From the NCBI GenBank assembly GCA_045639255.1, contig JAZUCT010000032.1, positions 1 to 9,180 on the forward strand: a stretch of DNA of 9,180 nucleotides, written 5' to 3'. Shown here in pieces: positions 7,301 through 9,180 of this stretch. Position numbers and translations under genes: made by a program. The stretch is from JAZUCT01 sp045639255. GTDB lineage: Bacteria; Bacillota; Clostridia; Christensenellales; UBA1242. The first letter of the stretch is position 1, and every line of letters starts with the position of its first letter. A model generated the notes under the pieces. The model searched no databases, had not been told where the DNA came from, and saw nothing but the letters and a program-made list of their open reading frames with translations.

Positions 7301-8335
7301 CTAATATAATTTAGTTTTAAATTGTGATAATGTTTTTAAATTTCCACTGTTTAAAACCCTTATGTTTTTAATTCCATATTTCATCATGGCAAGCCTTGTT
7401 AAACCAATTCCAAAAGCAAAACCATTATATTTTTCAAGGTCAATTTCGCCCATTTCCAAAACTGCAGGATGAATCATTCCACAAGGAACAAGTTCAATCC
7501 AACCAGAATGTTTACATGTTGGACAACCATTTCCACCACATACAGCACAACTCATATCCAATTCAAAGCCCGGTTCAACAAATGGAAAAAATCCAGGACG
7601 CAATCTTACCTTAACATCTTGCTTGAAAACTTCTGAAAGCAATGTTTTCATAAAATAAATAAGGTTCGCAATTGATATATCTTTATCTATCATCATTCCT
7701 TCCATTTGGAAGAAAGTGTTTTCATGGCTTGCATCAACATTTTCATTTCTAAAACATCTTCCAGGGAAAAGAACTCTTAAAGGTGCTCCATACTTTTTCA
7801 TAATTCTGTTTTGAGCAGCAGATGTGTGTGTTTTAAGAACCTGACCATTATTTAAAAAGTAAGTATCTTGCATATCTCTTGCTGGGTGATTTTTAGGAAT
7901 GTTAACTGCTTCAAAATTGTTATATTCAGTTTCAATCTCATTGCCATCTTCAATAACAAATCCCATTTGTTTAAATATTTCTTCAATTTCCATTTGAACA
8001 ACAGTTATTGGGTGCAAAGAACCCTTTTTTTCTGCGGTTGGCAATGTAAAATCGAACCTTTCAGTTTCATTAATTTCTTTCATAAGTGCATTATATTCCA
8101 AGCTTTCTTTAAAGGTTTGAAGTCGTTGCTCAACTTTGTTTTTTAATTCATTAACTTCTGCCCCAAAAACCTTCTTTTCGTCTGGTGTTAATGTGGGCAT
8201 AAGTCTCATAAGGTTATTTACTGCACCTTTTTTACCTGTATATTTAAGCCTTATTTCTTCTAACGAAACTTCATCGTTAACATTTTTTAAATCATTTTCA
8301 AATTGTTCTAAAACTTCATTAATATTATTATTCAT
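7301..8335 (-). CDS. pheS: Phenylalanine-tRNA ligase alpha subunit
   Basis: The catalytic subunit of phenylalanyl-tRNA synthetase activates Phe with ATP and attaches it to tRNA-Phe. The 344 residues have an N-terminal coiled coil (about 1-90) that contacts tRNA, then the class II core: HPARDMQDTYF (150-160), motif 2 around FRNENVDASHENTFFQMEG (195-213), and motif 3 GFAFGIGLTRLAMM (305-318). A CAVC-GGNG-CPTC insertion (Cys263, 266, 271, 274) is a likely zinc-binding knuckle, common in Gram-positive PheS and absent from the Escherichia coli protein. The start at 8335 is chosen because AAAGGAG (8341-8347) lies 5 nt upstream. The frame stays open to a GTG at 8419, but those 28 codons are T-box and terminator sequence. 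The stop codon lies 13 bp before the pheT start. Confidence 0.97.
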   Translation of the reverse strand: MNNNINEVLEQFENDLKNVNDEVSLEEIRLKYTGKKGAVNNLMRLMPTLTPDEKKVFGAEVNELKNKVEQRLQTFKESLEYNALMKEINETERFDFTLPTAEKKGSLHPITVVQMEIEEIFKQMGFVIEDGNEIETEYNNFEAVNIPKNHPARDMQDTYFLNNGQVLKTHTSAAQNRIMKKYGAPLRVLFPGRCFRNENVDASHENTFFQMEGMMIDKDISIANLIYFMKTLLSEVFKQDVKVRLRPGFFPFVEPGFELDMSCAVCGGNGCPTCKHSGWIELVPCGMIHPAVLEMGEIDLEKYNGFAFGIGLTRLAMMKYGIKNIRVLNSGNLKTLSQFKTKLY

Positions 8336-8349
8336 ATTTTCTCCTTTAA

Positions 8350-8389
8350 ATATATAAAACGCCCCAATGCGTTTAAACACATTAGGGCG
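8350..8389 (-). terminator. T-box-controlled intrinsic terminator before pheS
   Basis: CGCCCTAATG (8380-8389) pairs with CATTGGGGCG (8360-8369) over 10 bp with one G-U pair, followed by TTTT and an A/T tail. It lies 15 nt before the pheS ATG and shares its 5' arm with the antiterminator. Confidence 0.93.
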
Positions 8390-8413
8390 ATTAATTATCG
8401 CGGTACCACCTAA
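8382..8413 (-). promoter_or_regulatory. T-box antiterminator
   Basis: On the minus strand TTAGG (8409-8413) pairs with CCTAA (8382-8386), and GCG (8399-8401) with CGC (8387-8389). They flank the standard 7-nt bulge TGGTACC (8402-8408), with a 9-nt apical loop. The 3' arm is the same sequence that opens the terminator stem, so the two folds exclude each other. Confidence 0.92.
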
Positions 8414-8602
8414 CTTCACTGATTATTCAGCCTTATTTAAAGTTATAACGGAACAACCGCCACGACCTACTTTTATATTTTCAATCGGGTGCTTAAAAAG
8501 TGAATTCACATAACATTTATTATAGGGTTTTTCAGCCACGAACCCTACTCTCTATAATAGGTAAATTATGTTACTGGTCTTTTTTACAAACGCATTTAAT
8601 TA

Positions 8603-8631
8603 ATGATAAACTTTTGCTTACTTAAAGTCAA
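8603..8631 (-). promoter_or_regulatory. Sigma-A promoter of the pheS operon
   Basis: On the minus strand TTGACT (8626-8631) and TATCAT (8603-8608) are 17 bp apart, each matching 5 of 6 consensus bases. The predicted start near 8596 is about 12 nt before T-box stem I, which fits. The -35 lies only 13 nt after the yunB stop codon, inside a small inverted repeat (8618-8623 and 8630-8635). Confidence 0.8.
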
Positions 8632-8644
8632 GTAAATTAATATG

Positions 8645-9180
8645 TTATCCAATTAAATTCAGCATACTATCAAGATCTGTGGCATTTAAATATGTAGCTG
8701 GAACTTTACCAATTATAATGCTTTCACATAATAAAATTTGAACACTTGTTTTAATAACTTTTGTTGCCATTGGCAAAACAAGGCTTATTTTAGTTTCTGC
8801 ATACATATAAATTCTATGATTTGTTTGGTTAATTCCAGCATTTGTAAATTCAGAAACAAATTTGCAATAAACATTTCCGATTGGTAAAAGTTTAATTTCT
8901 ATTCTTGGTCCTTGCCCCGCAAGAATAGGCATTCCAGAAAAGTTACCAATTGGTATGCTTACAGTTTGTTGCCCTATTTTATCAAGATTAACTTGTGTAG
9001 CAACCGCAATTTGATTTCCAAGTGCATTAATTGAAATTCCATCTGCTTGAATAAAATTAACTTCACCTTCGGAATTTGTTGTTACATTAATTAAATCACT
9101 ATAAGTTGTTCCATTGCTTAACACTGTATCAATTGCATCATAAACAGCTGTAGTTGATAATGAAGAAACTTTGGCTTCAC
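8645..9180 (-). CDS. yunB: Sporulation protein YunB family (5' end outside window)
   Basis: The frame is open from the window edge (EAKVSSLSTTAVYDAIDTV...) to a TAA at 8645-8647, giving 178 residues. The GTG at 9122-9124 is not taken as the start, since family-like sequence continues upstream. Features I recognise from YunB are an N-terminal helix leading to YSDLINV, a stretch in the form residue-GE-V-residue-FIQADG, the block SIPIGNFSGMPILAGQGP, and the signature FTNAGINQTNHRIYM, ending with a GKVPATYLN motif. YunB is a sigma-E-dependent sporulation protein of poorly understood biochemical role in Bacillus subtilis; its membrane anchor would lie in the missing N-terminus. No terminator is visible after the stop, so transcripts may enter the pheS leader. 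It is the best evidence here for a spore former. Confidence 0.9.
   Translation of the reverse strand, partial: EAKVSSLSTTAVYDAIDTVLSNGTTYSDLINVTTNSEGEVNFIQADGISINALGNQIAVATQVNLDKIGQQTVSIPIGNFSGMPILAGQGPRIEIKLLPIGNVYCKFVSEFTNAGINQTNHRIYMYAETKISLVLPMATKVIKTSVQILLCESIIIGKVPATYLNATDLDSMLNLIG

Larger units (their letters stand above)
8336..8596 (-). promoter_or_regulatory. T-box riboswitch, tRNA-Phe specific (UUC specifier)
   Basis: This leader fills the region between pheS and yunB. Stem I begins with AAAAAG (8579-8584) paired to CTTTTT (8495-8500). The specifier loop has AGTA (8572-8575) opposite GAA-TTC-A; the codon TTC at 8502-8504 is Phe. Above it ACATAA pairs with TTATGT, TATTA with TAATA, and TAGGGTT (8541-8547) with AACCCTA (8523-8529), with AGAG on the 5' side in the AG-bulge position. 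The conserved T-box AGGTGGTACCGCG follows at 8399-8411. The TGGT at 8405-8408 would pair with a tRNA ending in ACCA, matching the A discriminator of tRNA-Phe. Uncharged tRNA-Phe should stabilise the antiterminator and allow transcription of pheST and the genes beyond. Confidence 0.96.

Noticed and set aside
1483..8357. Several plus-strand ORFs of 60-108 codons opposite rny, thiI, pheT and pheS
   Set aside because: All lie antisense to well-identified genes, encode low-complexity Phe/Leu-rich peptides and match no family I recognise; they are shadows of AT-rich coding strands.
9122..9124. GTG as the start codon of yunB
   Set aside because: The frame continues upstream to the window edge with sequence that fits the family; the true start lies outside the window.
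1..9180. CRISPR arrays, insertion sequences, phage or defence genes
   Set aside because: No regularly spaced repeats, transposase or integrase reading frames, or attachment-like duplications were found; nearly all sequence is covered by core genes and their control sites.

Overview
This is an AT-rich chromosomal segment that reads as a spore-forming Bacillota, probably an uncultured low-GC Clostridia. The evidence is a Phe-specific T-box leader upstream of pheS, a YunB-family sporulation protein, RNase Y, a ThiI without a rhodanese domain paired with its own cysteine desulfurase, and consensus sigma-A promoters with strong Shine-Dalgarno sites. I cannot name the species. No phage, insertion sequence, CRISPR array or defence system is visible; the content is core and housekeeping.

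Left part, plus strand (1-897): the 3' end of an unidentified gene with an acidic C-terminus; a consensus promoter (TTGACA, 17 bp, TATAAT) driving a single tRNA-Trp(CCA) with its own terminator; then a six-helix membrane protein resembling the DUF308/HdeD type. A hairpin at 896-925 ends this block and, on the other strand, the block coming from the right.

Right part, minus strand, read from 9180 down to 922: the 3' part of yunB; a sigma-A promoter; a T-box riboswitch with UUC specifier and UGGU acceptor-binding bulge; pheS; pheT; a NifS/IscS-type cysteine desulfurase; thiI; and rny behind its own promoter. The pheT/iscS and iscS/thiI junctions are both ATGA stop-start overlaps, and no terminator is visible between pheS and rny.

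The genes share a tRNA theme. PheST charges tRNA-Phe and is expressed when uncharged tRNA-Phe binds the leader. The desulfurase passes persulfide sulfur to ThiI, which makes 4-thiouridine at U8 of tRNAs. RNase Y is the membrane endonuclease that starts mRNA decay. The least ordinary points are that s4U synthesis appears to sit under tRNA-Phe T-box control, that the tRNA-Trp has two A-C mismatches in its stems, and that the rny and tRNA promoters carry operator-like inverted repeats.
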